This document shows positions 50,659 to 60,180 of a stretch of 61,618 nucleotides of DNA, in pieces (position 1 is the first letter of the stretch; each line of letters opens with the position of its first letter). This DNA is from Segatella maculosa DSM 19339 = JCM 15638. Lineage in GTDB: Bacteria > Bacteroidota > Bacteroidia > Bacteroidales > Bacteroidaceae. The translations under genes were made by a program, and so were the position numbers. Location of the stretch: NCBI RefSeq assembly GCF_000382385.1, contig NZ_KB908332.1, positions 1 through 61,618 on the forward strand, given 5' to 3'. The notes beneath the pieces were generated by a model. It was not told where the DNA came from and ran no database searches. It saw nothing but the letters and a program-made list of their open reading frames with translations.

Positions 50659-52677
50659 ATGATAAAATTAAAGCATATCTTAGCAATGCTGTGCGTTTTA
50701 GGCGCAACAGCTTGTACAGAAAACAACATAGCCTACGATGAGGTGGTGAATGTTCCCGAGGGAGTCTACCTTTCTGGAGGTTCCTCTGAGTTTTCTTTGC
50801 CTATTGAAACAGGGCGGTTGAAGGCTGGTTCTCATGCCAATATGTTGAGCATTCGTGCCTGGCTGAAGAAAGACGGACGTTTTCAGATTTCCTTTGTGGG
50901 CACTGACGGACAGCCGGTTGCCTACGGTAAGGGAAGCGATATCGCGCTTTCCAACGCGAGTGCTAAGGCTTATAGCTTGGTAGAAGGCGGTGAAGGTTTC
51001 TCTGTTCCAGCCGAGGGACTTTATCAAATCGTTGTCAACAAACAGCGAAAAGAGTTGACTGTCATTCCTATTCCATTTACGATGCAGGGTGACAATGCGC
51101 TTACGGCAGACGGAAGCAATGCTGTTGCGCTCAGCAACGTGACTTATGATAAGCTTACACATGTTGTAACCTGGAGCAATGCAGACTCAACCCAACAGCT
51201 GTTGCCTGGTAAATATGTATTCAATATGAACGACGGCAAGACGCTTTATCTGCGTGATGACGACACGGTAAACGACACTCTGTCGGCCGTATTCACGGGT
51301 ACTGCTGCTGCTGAACGTACCAATCAGCTCAACGATACTTATCAGCCACTCACCAATGAGTCTGATGTGAAGCTTAAATTCCCTTTGAAGGGACAATATA
51401 GTGTGCAGGTGCAATACAGTGTTCTCACAGGGAAGTTTACTGCACGCATGGGTGGAAAAGGTGTTGAAGTTACAGGACTTGCTAACGAACTTTATATGGG
51501 TGGCACGAACTTCGGAGCTTGGAACACCAATGATGTGGCGAAAATGGCTCCTGTGGGTGCAGTTGGTAATGGCGAATTCTGGCGTTTATGCTATTTGCAG
51601 GCAGGTAAAACTGTGGAATGGGCAACGGCAAAAGACGGTTCACAGGCATTTTCTTCGTTGCAGACGATGCAGGGTGTTACGCTGAATGGCAGTGAAAAAG
51701 CCACAGTGAAAACCTCTGGTCTCTATGTGGTCTATGTGAACTTAGACCGCAAGTTGATTTCTTTTGAAACGCCCAAGGTTTATGCTTCGGGAGCTGCGTT
51801 GGCTGATAAAGAGAAGCCGTTGGCATGCAATGGCAGTCAACTGTCTGTAGAAACAACCGCAACGGGCAACCTTAATCTTTTTGCAACCTCAGCGCAGAAT
51901 GCACGCGATTGGACGACAATGCGGTTCACCATTCGTAACGGCAAGGTGGTTTATCCGGGTACTTCAACGACCGAAATACCGCCATTACCTGTTGCAAAAG
52001 GAACGACTGTAACCCTTGATATGGCTGATAATACCGCAGATTTTGGTGGGACAACTCCTGAAAATCTTATTCCCGAAGGTGTCAAACAGCTTTATATGAC
52101 CGGCGATGACTTTGGAAACTGGGATTGGAATGCTCCCGAAGTAGCATCATTTGAGAATGGCTATGCGGGTGCTTCACGTTGGTTCTATATCACGTATCTG
52201 CGTGGAGGAACGGCTTTGGAGTTCTCAACAGAGAAGGCTTTTGGAAAAGGAAACTTTGCAAAGCTAAAGACTGTAACCGACTATAGCGTAGTCAATAATC
52301 GCGCTGTCGTGCCTAATGATGGCATCTATGTCATTTTCGTGGCCTTGGATTCGCGTGAAATAGCTATACAACCTTTGAAACTCTCGGGCGATTGTGGCGG
52401 CTCGTCGGTTCTGTTTACAGCCAATGCTGACGGACGAACTATGAGTGCAACGCTTGCCAAAGGAGGCAGAATGCGTATCTATCCCGATATACCTGCATTC
52501 AAGAGGGCCAAGAAGTTTGGTTCGTGGAAGCGTGAAGTCTATGTTGATCCTGTATCTAAAAACTTCCTGTATCGTAAAAATGGCGAGGGAGAGCCTAATA
52601 AGGATTATGTGTGGAAAGCAGGAACAAAGATAACCATAGACTTTGTTTCAAAGAAGGCTACAATCTCAGAGCCTTAA
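50659..52677 (+). CDS. SusE/SusF-like surface lipoprotein with repeated carbohydrate-binding modules
   Basis: The product has 672 residues with lipobox GATAC (Cys 19). Several beta-sandwich repeats follow; two carry the SusE/F signature in nearly the same form, LYMGGTNFGAWNTNDVAKMA (about 275) and LYMTGDDFGNWDWNAPEVAS (about 475), each followed by FWRLCYLQAGKTVEWATAKD or FYITYLRGGTALEFSTEKAF. Such proteins bind starch or other glycans at the surface and aid capture without catalysis. It starts 15 bases after the second SusD. Confidence 0.85.
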   Translation: MIKLKHILAMLCVLGATACTENNIAYDEVVNVPEGVYLSGGSSEFSLPIETGRLKAGSHANMLSIRAWLKKDGRFQISFVGTDGQPVAYGKGSDIALSNASAKAYSLVEGGEGFSVPAEGLYQIVVNKQRKELTVIPIPFTMQGDNALTADGSNAVALSNVTYDKLTHVVTWSNADSTQQLLPGKYVFNMNDGKTLYLRDDDTVNDTLSAVFTGTAAAERTNQLNDTYQPLTNESDVKLKFPLKGQYSVQVQYSVLTGKFTARMGGKGVEVTGLANELYMGGTNFGAWNTNDVAKMAPVGAVGNGEFWRLCYLQAGKTVEWATAKDGSQAFSSLQTMQGVTLNGSEKATVKTSGLYVVYVNLDRKLISFETPKVYASGAALADKEKPLACNGSQLSVETTATGNLNLFATSAQNARDWTTMRFTIRNGKVVYPGTSTTEIPPLPVAKGTTVTLDMADNTADFGGTTPENLIPEGVKQLYMTGDDFGNWDWNAPEVASFENGYAGASRWFYITYLRGGTALEFSTEKAFGKGNFAKLKTVTDYSVVNNRAVVPNDGIYVIFVALDSREIAIQPLKLSGDCGGSSVLFTANADGRTMSATLAKGGRMRIYPDIPAFKRAKKFGSWKREVYVDPVSKNFLYRKNGEGEPNKDYVWKAGTKITIDFVSKKATISEP

Positions 52678-52699
52678 AGGTGATGTTGAATGGTTTTGC

Positions 52700-52831
52700 A
52701 ATCTCTATCAGATTATACGGTAATCTCAGTCAGATTGCAAGCTAATCTCAGTCAAATTGCATGCTAATCTCTATGATATTACAAGGTAATCTCTATCAAA
52801 TTATAAAGCGAGTTCTATCCCATTGTGTTAC
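52700..52831. repeat. 22-bp-period repeat array between SusE/F-like gene and GH16 (array 3)
   Basis: The word AATCTC begins at 52700, 52722, 52744, 52766 and 52788, exactly 22 bases apart. Units read AATCTC(AG/TA)TCAGATT or close variants, then GCAAGCT, GCATGCT, ACAAGGT and so on, and a sixth degenerate unit follows at 52810. The array fills most of the 243-base gap before the GH16 gene. Unlike arrays 1 and 2 it has no inverted leading unit. A related set lies after the GH3 gene at 60093. Confidence 0.88.
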
Positions 52832-52920
52832 AAGGCTTTTCAGAGCATTCCGTTATTGGGATGGAGTCGCTTTATAAACCAGCGATGAAAGACTTATCAG
52901 AAACCTCAAAAAGAAAACGA

Positions 52921-54909
52921 ATGAAAACAATCTTTACAACTATTTGCGCCCTAAGTATAGGGATCATCAGTGCAAATGCACAAGCAGTAGTATCTAATAT
53001 TCCCTCTTTACCTGGTTGGAGAAGTCTGCCGGGCGATGAGTTTAATGGCACATCTATTGATAAAAAGATTTGGGGACTCTATGGGGATGCTGATAGAAAC
53101 TATGCCAATGATACCTATGGCAATAATGAAGGGCAGGGTATGGCACAGACTTATCGCGATCAAATGGTGTCGGTGAAGGATGGAATTATGACCATTCGTG
53201 CCACACGTGATGCGATAAATACAGGAATCAGAAAGCCAAAATATCCTGATATAAACGAAGATTACAGCGTAATCCCTCGCTATCCGCTGAAGCCAAATCA
53301 TGATTTTACTACCATAGGCTGGTGGTCTGGCTTCTTGTCCAGCAGGGATGTCAAGAAGTATTATCCACTTTATTCACGTATAGAAATAAAAGCAAAGGTG
53401 CCTTATGATTTTGGAACATGGATGGCATTATGGCTTCGTCACCGTCTGGGTGCCAGTACCTTTGAGATTGACCTGCTCGAATTCTTTGTGAATGATGATA
53501 ATGCCGATATCGTGAATGATTGGGAAGGACATACTTATAAGTTCAAGAATAAGCGAACTTTACATCAGTCTGTGCATGGATTAGGGTGGTATCAAGAGAA
53601 AGATACCAAGGCTATCAAACTCAAAAACAGTTATAACCATAATCCTTTCTCTGAGCGTGTAAGAGAGATTTCGTTTGATCCGACAGCTGATTTCCATGCC
53701 TATGGTGTGCAAATTGATCCTTTGCCAGGTGATTCCTCAGTTCATTTGGCCGTAAGTTTCTTGTTAAACGGAAGAGTAAGGTCGGTGTTCTCAACAAAAG
53801 ATTATGTGATTAACGGAACTTCTATTTATAAGTATAATGAGGTTTTGAAAGATAAATATCTTGTAGATGGCGACATTGATCATGTCTGGGATGTGGCCAT
53901 CAATGGAGGCATTGGGGGCAAACCCGATGGCAAGGGAGGTGGAATATTGTATCCACATCTTGACCCTCAATATGGTGGAGACCTTAATAAAGTGCCCCAC
54001 AATTATGAAATGAATGTTGATTGGATGCGTGTTTATAAGCGCACGAATAGGCCATTGTGGCTTGGTTCTAAGCCCGTAAGTTGGGATTGGAAAGCAAAAG
54101 ATGTGGAATTGGAAATCCCTGCAGAACGTTTTGCCGGCTTGAAAGTTGGCGATCAACTCGTGATAGATATTGACACGCTCAGTGCTTCTGAATATCGTGT
54201 TGCAGGAAAATCTGTACTTGATATCTATGACAAAAACGGAGAATCTATCACAACATTGAAACCTGAACTTACGCGACTCGATGCACAAGTGACATTTGTT
54301 ATGAACACAGATGACCTTTGTAAGAAACTAAAAGCCCAAGGTTGTGTGCTGAAAGGTGAAAATATTCGCCTGTTCTCCGTATGCCGTGCGTCTAAAGATA
54401 GTGCAAAGTGGGTTGGCTTCAAGCAAATCCAATGGGGCGAAACGCTTATCCCTGCTGGGCAATTTAAAGATGTAGCAGAAGGGCAGCAATTAGAAATCAT
54501 GGTGAGAGATGTTGATACTAAGGCACAGGTTTTCTTGCGACAATTCAGACAACCAGAGCAGGGAGAACGCAACAGACCTGCCCTTTCAACTGACAAACAG
54601 TATGGGCATATCCTGAATTTGACAGCAGGTAGTGATGAAAAAACCTATACGCTTACGCTCAATGCACAAGCAGCCCAGGAGTTAAAGGACCATGGACTGG
54701 CAGTAACGGGTAAGGGATATTATTTGCGAAGTGTGCGTGTTATCGGTGAAAAAAAAAGTGATACAGCCGTGAAAATGGTAGAAACGACGTCTCAAAAGGA
54801 CAGCGCAGTTTATACTATTGATGGTCTCAAAGTGGCTGACCGCTGGCAGGAAAGTGCCTTTCCGCGTGGTGTCTATGTTGTAGGTGGCCGGAAAATAGTA
54901 GTAAAATAA
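52921..54909 (+). CDS. Glycoside hydrolase family 16 protein with C-terminal extension
   Basis: The product has 662 residues from the ATG at 52921 (MKTIFTTICALSIGIISANA, a signal peptide); an upstream in-frame ATG at 52825 lies in the repeat array and was rejected. The GH16 domain (about 30-375) has the catalytic ExDxxE as FEIDLLEFF, with Glu182, Asp184 and Glu187. The region 380-600 has two beta-rich modules (PAERFAGLKVGDQLVIDIDT, PAGQFKDVAEGQQLEIMVRD). The end YTIDGLKVADRW…PRGVYVVGGRKIVVK resembles Bacteroidetes C-terminal sorting domains. It should cleave internal beta-1,3 or beta-1,3/1,4 links; beta-galactan specificity is not excluded. Confidence 0.85.
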   Translation: MKTIFTTICALSIGIISANAQAVVSNIPSLPGWRSLPGDEFNGTSIDKKIWGLYGDADRNYANDTYGNNEGQGMAQTYRDQMVSVKDGIMTIRATRDAINTGIRKPKYPDINEDYSVIPRYPLKPNHDFTTIGWWSGFLSSRDVKKYYPLYSRIEIKAKVPYDFGTWMALWLRHRLGASTFEIDLLEFFVNDDNADIVNDWEGHTYKFKNKRTLHQSVHGLGWYQEKDTKAIKLKNSYNHNPFSERVREISFDPTADFHAYGVQIDPLPGDSSVHLAVSFLLNGRVRSVFSTKDYVINGTSIYKYNEVLKDKYLVDGDIDHVWDVAINGGIGGKPDGKGGGILYPHLDPQYGGDLNKVPHNYEMNVDWMRVYKRTNRPLWLGSKPVSWDWKAKDVELEIPAERFAGLKVGDQLVIDIDTLSASEYRVAGKSVLDIYDKNGESITTLKPELTRLDAQVTFVMNTDDLCKKLKAQGCVLKGENIRLFSVCRASKDSAKWVGFKQIQWGETLIPAGQFKDVAEGQQLEIMVRDVDTKAQVFLRQFRQPEQGERNRPALSTDKQYGHILNLTAGSDEKTYTLTLNAQAAQELKDHGLAVTGKGYYLRSVRVIGEKKSDTAVKMVETTSQKDSAVYTIDGLKVADRWQESAFPRGVYVVGGRKIVVK

Positions 54910-54923
54910 GGTAAAAAGAAAGC

Positions 54924-54972
54924 ATCCTCCTCTATTTCTATTGGCCTTTTCTGCCATAGGAATTAGGAGGAT
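54924..54972. other. Hairpin between GH16 and GH2 genes
   Basis: ATCCTCCT (54924-54931) pairs with AGGAGGAT (54965-54972), with inner arms CTATTGGC / GCCATAG. There is no U-run after it. It could be a weak terminator or an mRNA-stabilising stem that sets the level of GH16 against the following enzymes. Confidence 0.45.
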
Positions 54973-55049
54973 TGCACCTTGAAAAGCATAGAAAGACTTT
55001 CAAATATAGTCATTCAGTAATCGAAAATCCATAACAATTCTAATTAAAA

Positions 55050-57557
55050 ATGAAAACTTTTTCTCATCTTCTTTTTCGATATTCCTGTTTTGTCGTGATA
55101 TCCCTATTGTGGTTTTGTGGTTTAGAATGTAAAGCTTCCGAACGCCATTTGTGGGATGAAGGCTGGAGATTCTCCTTGCATCAAGATGATAAGCCACAGC
55201 AATCTGCATTTGATGACAGTGCTTGGCGCTTATTGGATTTGCCTCATGACTGGGCTATTGAAGGCGACTTTTATGCTCAAAATCCTTCGGGTGCCAATGG
55301 AGGTGCGCTGCCTGGTGGCAAAGGGTGGTATCGGAAGCATTTGGTTTTGCATGATAATGATGCTGCATCTCGTTATGTTCTTCATTTCGACGGAGCGTAT
55401 ATGAACACGTCGGTCTTTGTAAATGGCACGCTTGTAGGCACTCGTCCTTATGGATTTATCAGTTTCAGTTACGACCTTACGCCTTATCTTGATAAACAGG
55501 GAGATAACGTTATCGCCGTGAAAGTAGATAATTCGCAGCAGCCCAACAGTCGTTGGTATACGGGATGTGGCATCTATCGCCATGTGTATCTGTCGAAATC
55601 TACGGATATCCGCGTAGCAGAATGGGGAGTACATGCTATTTCTAAGGTAGAGAAAGGAATTGGTAATCTCACGCTCAACACGCAGATTGAGAACCCAAGT
55701 GGGCGCTGTCGTCGGGTTACTATACGTCAGAAGTTGTGGAATAAGGCTCATCAGATTGTTGCTCAGACTTCTAAAACCTGCCAGGTTGAGGCTTCTGGAG
55801 CAACAATCTGTCAGCAGATGCGAGTTCAAAAACCACAGTTGTGGTCGCTTTCTTCGCCTTATCTCTACACGGTTACAACTGAAATCATAGAGAATGGTCG
55901 TGTATTGGATAGCGACACAATTACAACTGGTATTCGAACTGTGGCTTTTGATGTTGCGAAAGGTTTCTTCCTGAATGGTGAGAATATTAAGATTAATGGG
56001 GTTTGTCTGCATGGTGATCTCGGATGTTTAGGCGCAGCAATCAATGAAGATGCCCTTTATCGTCAACTTGTGATGATGAAAGAAATGGGAGTTAACGCCA
56101 TAAGATGCTCTCATAATCCTCCCGCACCCGAATTGTTGAACCTTTGTGACAGCATGGGATTACTCGTTATGGACGAAGCTTTCGATAGTTGGATGCAAGG
56201 AAAAACGGCATATGACTATTCATTGTATTTCAAAACATGGTTTGAACGCGATTTAAGAGATATAGTGTTGCGTGACCGTAATCATCCTTCTATTATCCTT
56301 TGGAGCATCGGGAACGAAGTTTTGGAACAGTGGAATAAAGTGAACAATTCGGGAATGGCATTGGAAGATGTGAATATTCTGCTGAATAATAATCGCGATA
56401 AAGCTGCTTTGACACAAGGAGATTCCCTTAATTTGAATGCAAGACTCACCCAAGTTTTGGCTGCTGTTGTGCGTCGTTATGACCCAACGAGACTCATTAC
56501 GGCTGGATGTAATGAGGTTTCACCCGATAACAATTTATTTAAGAGTGGGGCATTAGACGTGATTGGCTTCAACTACCACCAGAAAAAGGTGGCTGATGTG
56601 CCTCAGAATTTCCCTGGAAAGCCTTTTATTATGACCGAAACGGTATCTGCTTTGCAGACGCGTGGCTATTATAGAATGCCGAGTGATTCGTTATACCGTT
56701 GGCCAACTCATAAGCGTCCGTTCACCGAACCCTCGTTGATGTGCTCGTCATATGATAATTGTTGCGCCTATTGGGGTTCTACTCACGAGCAAACTTTGAA
56801 CATAGTGAAGCACACTCCCTATTGTTCGGGACAATTTATATGGACTGGTTTCGATTATATCGGAGAGCCAACGCCGTTTAATTTCCCTGCAAGAAGCAGT
56901 TACTTTGGCATCGTTGACTTAGCGGGTTTCCCCAAAGATGTGTATTATCTCTACCAAAGTGAGTGGACCAATAAGCCGGTTTTGCATGTGTTTCCACATT
57001 GGAACTGGATAGAAGGACAAACAATTGACCTCTGGTGTTACTACAATCAAGCCGATGAAGTGGAGCTTTTCATCAACGGCAAGTCGCAAGGTGTGCGCAA
57101 GAAAAGCAACGAACATGCTTATCATGTGGTTTGGCGTGTGGCGTATGAACCGGGAGAAGTGAGTGTCGTTGCAAGGAAAAATGGAAAACAAGTGAATGAA
57201 AAGACAATCCGAACTGCCGGTGCTCCTCACCACATTCGGCTGACTCCTAATCGCCAAATGCTGAAGGCCAACGGCAGAAGTCTGTCGTTTGTGACCGTAG
57301 AAGTGGTCGATAAGGATGGTAATCTCTGCCCATGGGCCGATCAAAATATTCTGTTTTCGTTGACAGGTGAAGGCAAAATCGCTGGTGTCGATAATGGAAG
57401 TCCTTTCTCGTTAGAGCGCTTTCAGGCAAACGCTCGACATGCTTTCTTCGGCAAATGCATGGTTGTTGTGCAGGCAGGAAAGACACCTTCGGTAATCAAA
57501 CTCACTGCAAAAGGGGTAGATTTGCAGCCACAAACCATTGAAATCAAATCTGAATAA
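55050..57557 (+). CDS. Glycoside hydrolase family 2 enzyme (beta-galactosidase-like)
   Basis: The product has 835 residues with a signal peptide (about 1-28). A jelly-roll sugar-binding domain (about 30-200, LLDLPHDWAIEGDF) is followed by an immunoglobulin-like domain, then the TIM barrel with the acid/base Glu423 in WSIGNEVLEQW and the nucleophile Glu530 in FIMTETVSAL. The C-terminal DUF4982-like and Ig-like domains run from about 640 to 835. GH2 enzymes of this build act on beta-galactosides, beta-glucuronides or beta-mannosides; the exact sugar cannot be read. It lies 18 bases upstream of the GH3 gene. Confidence 0.88.
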   Translation: MKTFSHLLFRYSCFVVISLLWFCGLECKASERHLWDEGWRFSLHQDDKPQQSAFDDSAWRLLDLPHDWAIEGDFYAQNPSGANGGALPGGKGWYRKHLVLHDNDAASRYVLHFDGAYMNTSVFVNGTLVGTRPYGFISFSYDLTPYLDKQGDNVIAVKVDNSQQPNSRWYTGCGIYRHVYLSKSTDIRVAEWGVHAISKVEKGIGNLTLNTQIENPSGRCRRVTIRQKLWNKAHQIVAQTSKTCQVEASGATICQQMRVQKPQLWSLSSPYLYTVTTEIIENGRVLDSDTITTGIRTVAFDVAKGFFLNGENIKINGVCLHGDLGCLGAAINEDALYRQLVMMKEMGVNAIRCSHNPPAPELLNLCDSMGLLVMDEAFDSWMQGKTAYDYSLYFKTWFERDLRDIVLRDRNHPSIILWSIGNEVLEQWNKVNNSGMALEDVNILLNNNRDKAALTQGDSLNLNARLTQVLAAVVRRYDPTRLITAGCNEVSPDNNLFKSGALDVIGFNYHQKKVADVPQNFPGKPFIMTETVSALQTRGYYRMPSDSLYRWPTHKRPFTEPSLMCSSYDNCCAYWGSTHEQTLNIVKHTPYCSGQFIWTGFDYIGEPTPFNFPARSSYFGIVDLAGFPKDVYYLYQSEWTNKPVLHVFPHWNWIEGQTIDLWCYYNQADEVELFINGKSQGVRKKSNEHAYHVVWRVAYEPGEVSVVARKNGKQVNEKTIRTAGAPHHIRLTPNRQMLKANGRSLSFVTVEVVDKDGNLCPWADQNILFSLTGEGKIAGVDNGSPFSLERFQANARHAFFGKCMVVVQAGKTPSVIKLTAKGVDLQPQTIEIKSE

Positions 57558-57575
57558 ATCACAAACTCAAAGAAT

Positions 57576-59888
57576 ATGAAACGAATAATCGTAGCAGTAG
57601 TCTGCTTGATGGGTTTTTCTTTTGTTGGTTTTGCACAAGGTTCGGCTCCTCGTGTGCCTCGAAAACCTGTAAAAAACATATTGACTGATGCTGAAAAAGA
57701 GACGCGGTTTGTGCATAACCTCATGAAGAAGATGACACTAACCGAAAAGATTGGACAACTCTCTCAATACGTCGGAGGTGAACTTTTGACGGGCCCTAAG
57801 AGTGGGGCAGTGTCAGATTCGCTCTTCGTTCGCGGCATGATAGGGTCGATTCTCAACGTGGGTGGTGTTGAACAGCTGCGGAAGTTGCAGCAAAAAAACA
57901 TACAATCGTCTCGCTTAAAAATACCCGTTCTGTTTGGATTTGACGTTATTCATGGGTATAAAACGATATTTCCGACGCCATTGGCCGAGTCATGTTCGTG
58001 GGATTTAGGACTCATGTATGAGACTGCCAAGGCTGCAGCCATCGAGGCATCTGCATCGGGTATCCACTGGACTTTTGCTCCCATGGTCGACATTGCGCGT
58101 GATCCAAGGTGGGGAAGAATCGTTGAAGGCGCGGGAGAAGATACTTACTTGGCCTGCAAAATTGCAGAAGCAAGGGTGCGGGGATTCCAATGGAATCTTG
58201 GAAAGCCGAATGCTGTGTATGCCTGTGCCAAGCATTTTGTAGCCTATGGAGCACCGCAAGCGGGGCGAGACTATGCTCCGGTAGACCTCTCTTTGGCTAC
58301 TTTGGCCGAGATATATCTGCCTCCTTTCAAGGCTTGTATTGATGCAGGTGTAAAGACTTTCATGTCGGCTTTCAACAGTGTCAATGGAGTTCCGGCCACA
58401 GGAAACCGCTGGTTGCTAACCGAACTCCTGCGAAAGAAATGGAAGTTCAAGGGATTTGTGGTGAGCGATTGGAATGCTGTGCAAGAACTAAAGGCTCATG
58501 GGGTGGCCGAAACCGACGAGGATGCAGCACTGTTGGCGTTCGATGCAGGGGTTGATATGAACATGACCGATGGGTTATATAACCGTTGTTTAGAGAAGGC
58601 TGTACGTGAAGGACGCGTAGAGATGAAAGAGATTGATGCTTCGGTAGAACGTATTCTACGCGCGAAATATGCTCTAGGACTATTTGATGATCCGTATCGT
58701 TTTCTGAATATTGAGCGCGAGCGCCATGAGGTTCGTTCCGATTCGATTACCCGTTTGGCTCGAAAAGCGGCCGCTTCCTCCATGGTTTTGCTGAAAAACA
58801 GCCACGCCTTGCTCCCTCTTTCCAAGCAAACAAAGCGTATTGCGCTGATTGGTCCGCTGGCAAACAACTGTGCCGAGGTGTTGGGGTCATGGAAAGCACG
58901 TGGCGAAGAGAAAGATGTTGTGACGGTGTTAGAGGGATTAAAGAACAAACTCGGACGCGCAACAGAAGTCAACTACGTTCGAGGCTGCGACTTTCTTGAG
59001 CCTTCTACGCAGGAATTTTCGGCTGCTTTTGACGCTGCAAAGCAAAGCGATGTCATCATAGCTGTCGTTGGGGAGAAGGCTTTGATGAGCGGAGAGTCGC
59101 GCAGCAGGGCCGTACTTCGGTTGCCGGGAGAGCAAGGAGCCTTGCTCGATACATTGAGAAAGGCAGGCAAACCGCTCGTGGTTGTACTCATGAATGGGCG
59201 TCCCTTGTGTCTCGAAAAGACGGATCAGCAGGCCGATGCGCTGTTGGAAGCTTGGTTTCCGGGCACGCAATGTGGCAATGCGGTGGCCGATATTCTCTTT
59301 GGAGATGCCATGCCTTCGGGCAAGTTGACAACCTCTTTTCCGCTTACCGAAGGGCAAATTCCCAACTATTACAACTACAAACGATCGGGAAGACCGGGAG
59401 ATATGCCCCGCAGTTCAACCGTTCGCCACATCGATGTGCCCAATAGAAACCTCTATCCCTTTGGATATGGGCTGAGTTATACGGCGTTTTCGTATGGCGA
59501 AATGCGTTGTCCGAAACAGTTTGATGACGATGGCATGCTGACGGTTTCGGTTGATGTGACCAACACCGGGCGCTATGATGGCGAAGAAATCGTGCAGCTT
59601 TATGTCGCTGATAAGGTGGCCTCAATGGTGCGTCCGGTGAAAGAACTGAAAGGATTTCAGAAGGTTTTCATTCCGAAAGGGCAGACAAAACGCGTTGATT
59701 TCACGCTCAATGTCCATGATTTAGGCTTTTGGGACAACAACATGCGATACATTGTAGAACCCGGAGCATTTGAGATCATGGTCGGAAGCAACAGCGAAGA
59801 CGTGCAAAAGAAAGAGGCAATATGGGTACAAGCGGCATCGAACACGCGACATGCCCAGCCGAAAGTGAAGCGTCCAAAACAAAGATAA
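57576..59888 (+). CDS. Glycoside hydrolase family 3 beta-glucosidase (BglX-like)
   Basis: The product has 770 residues with a signal peptide (MKRIIVAVVCLMGFSFVGFA), so it is periplasmic. The N-terminal TIM barrel has KMTLTEKIGQLSQYVGGELL, DPRWGRIVEGAGEDTYLACK and the nucleophile Asp298 in GFVVSDWNAV. The alpha/beta domain (IALIGPLANNCAEVLGSWKA) and a fibronectin-type end (VTNTGRYDGEEIVQLYVADK) follow. Length and domain order match BglX. It would release glucose from the oligosaccharides made by GH16. It is the last gene of the PUL. Confidence 0.92.
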   Translation: MKRIIVAVVCLMGFSFVGFAQGSAPRVPRKPVKNILTDAEKETRFVHNLMKKMTLTEKIGQLSQYVGGELLTGPKSGAVSDSLFVRGMIGSILNVGGVEQLRKLQQKNIQSSRLKIPVLFGFDVIHGYKTIFPTPLAESCSWDLGLMYETAKAAAIEASASGIHWTFAPMVDIARDPRWGRIVEGAGEDTYLACKIAEARVRGFQWNLGKPNAVYACAKHFVAYGAPQAGRDYAPVDLSLATLAEIYLPPFKACIDAGVKTFMSAFNSVNGVPATGNRWLLTELLRKKWKFKGFVVSDWNAVQELKAHGVAETDEDAALLAFDAGVDMNMTDGLYNRCLEKAVREGRVEMKEIDASVERILRAKYALGLFDDPYRFLNIERERHEVRSDSITRLARKAAASSMVLLKNSHALLPLSKQTKRIALIGPLANNCAEVLGSWKARGEEKDVVTVLEGLKNKLGRATEVNYVRGCDFLEPSTQEFSAAFDAAKQSDVIIAVVGEKALMSGESRSRAVLRLPGEQGALLDTLRKAGKPLVVVLMNGRPLCLEKTDQQADALLEAWFPGTQCGNAVADILFGDAMPSGKLTTSFPLTEGQIPNYYNYKRSGRPGDMPRSSTVRHIDVPNRNLYPFGYGLSYTAFSYGEMRCPKQFDDDGMLTVSVDVTNTGRYDGEEIVQLYVADKVASMVRPVKELKGFQKVFIPKGQTKRVDFTLNVHDLGFWDNNMRYIVEPGAFEIMVGSNSEDVQKKEAIWVQAASNTRHAQPKVKRPKQR

Positions 59889-59898
59889 ACCGTTCACA

Positions 59899-59922
59899 GG
59901 GGCCGGCAAAGCTGTCGGTCCC
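59899..59922 (+). terminator. Possible terminator after the PUL
   Basis: GGGGCCGGC (59899-59907) and GTCGGTCCC (59914-59922) form a stem with two G-U pairs, 11 bases after the GH3 stop. The U-run is poor (TCATGT), so termination would be weak or factor-assisted. Confidence 0.45.
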
Positions 59923-60092
59923 TCATGTATGCGCCGACAATTCTGCACATCTCTCTCCTTGAAGAAGGATTGATAATGAGGTGGAATTGTAAAAATTATT
60001 ATCTGAATTTTAACACTTCCGAAGTCCATCATCTACAGAAAAGAAGTTGAAAAAACAGGCTTGATTTGATGATGCCGTGGCTTTTGTCTTGC

Positions 60093-60180
60093 AATCTCAC
60101 GCATATTACCTTGTATTTTCATGCTGAATAGCACGTAAAATGATTGAAATTACCCTCCTATATGACTGAAATCAGGTTGT
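60093..60180. repeat. Degenerate 22-bp-period array after the GH3 gene (array 4)
   Basis: Four units start at 60093, 60115, 60137 and 60159: AATCTCACGCATATTACC, ATTTTCATGCTGAATAGC, AAAATGATTGAAATTACC and TATATGACTGAAATCAGG (first 18 bases of each). Compared units agree at 12-13 of 22 positions. The first matches the 52766 unit of array 3 at 15 of 22. The remaining gap 60203-60510 shows short inverted pieces (GGGGGCTCGCAGCCCCC near 60413, GGGGAGAC / GTCTCCCC near 60471) that belong to the IS30 end. Confidence 0.6.

Noticed and set aside
55230..56012. Minus-strand open frame of 260 codons inside the GH2 gene
   Set aside because: The GH2 frame has all catalytic motifs; the opposite frame has none and is compositionally a shadow.
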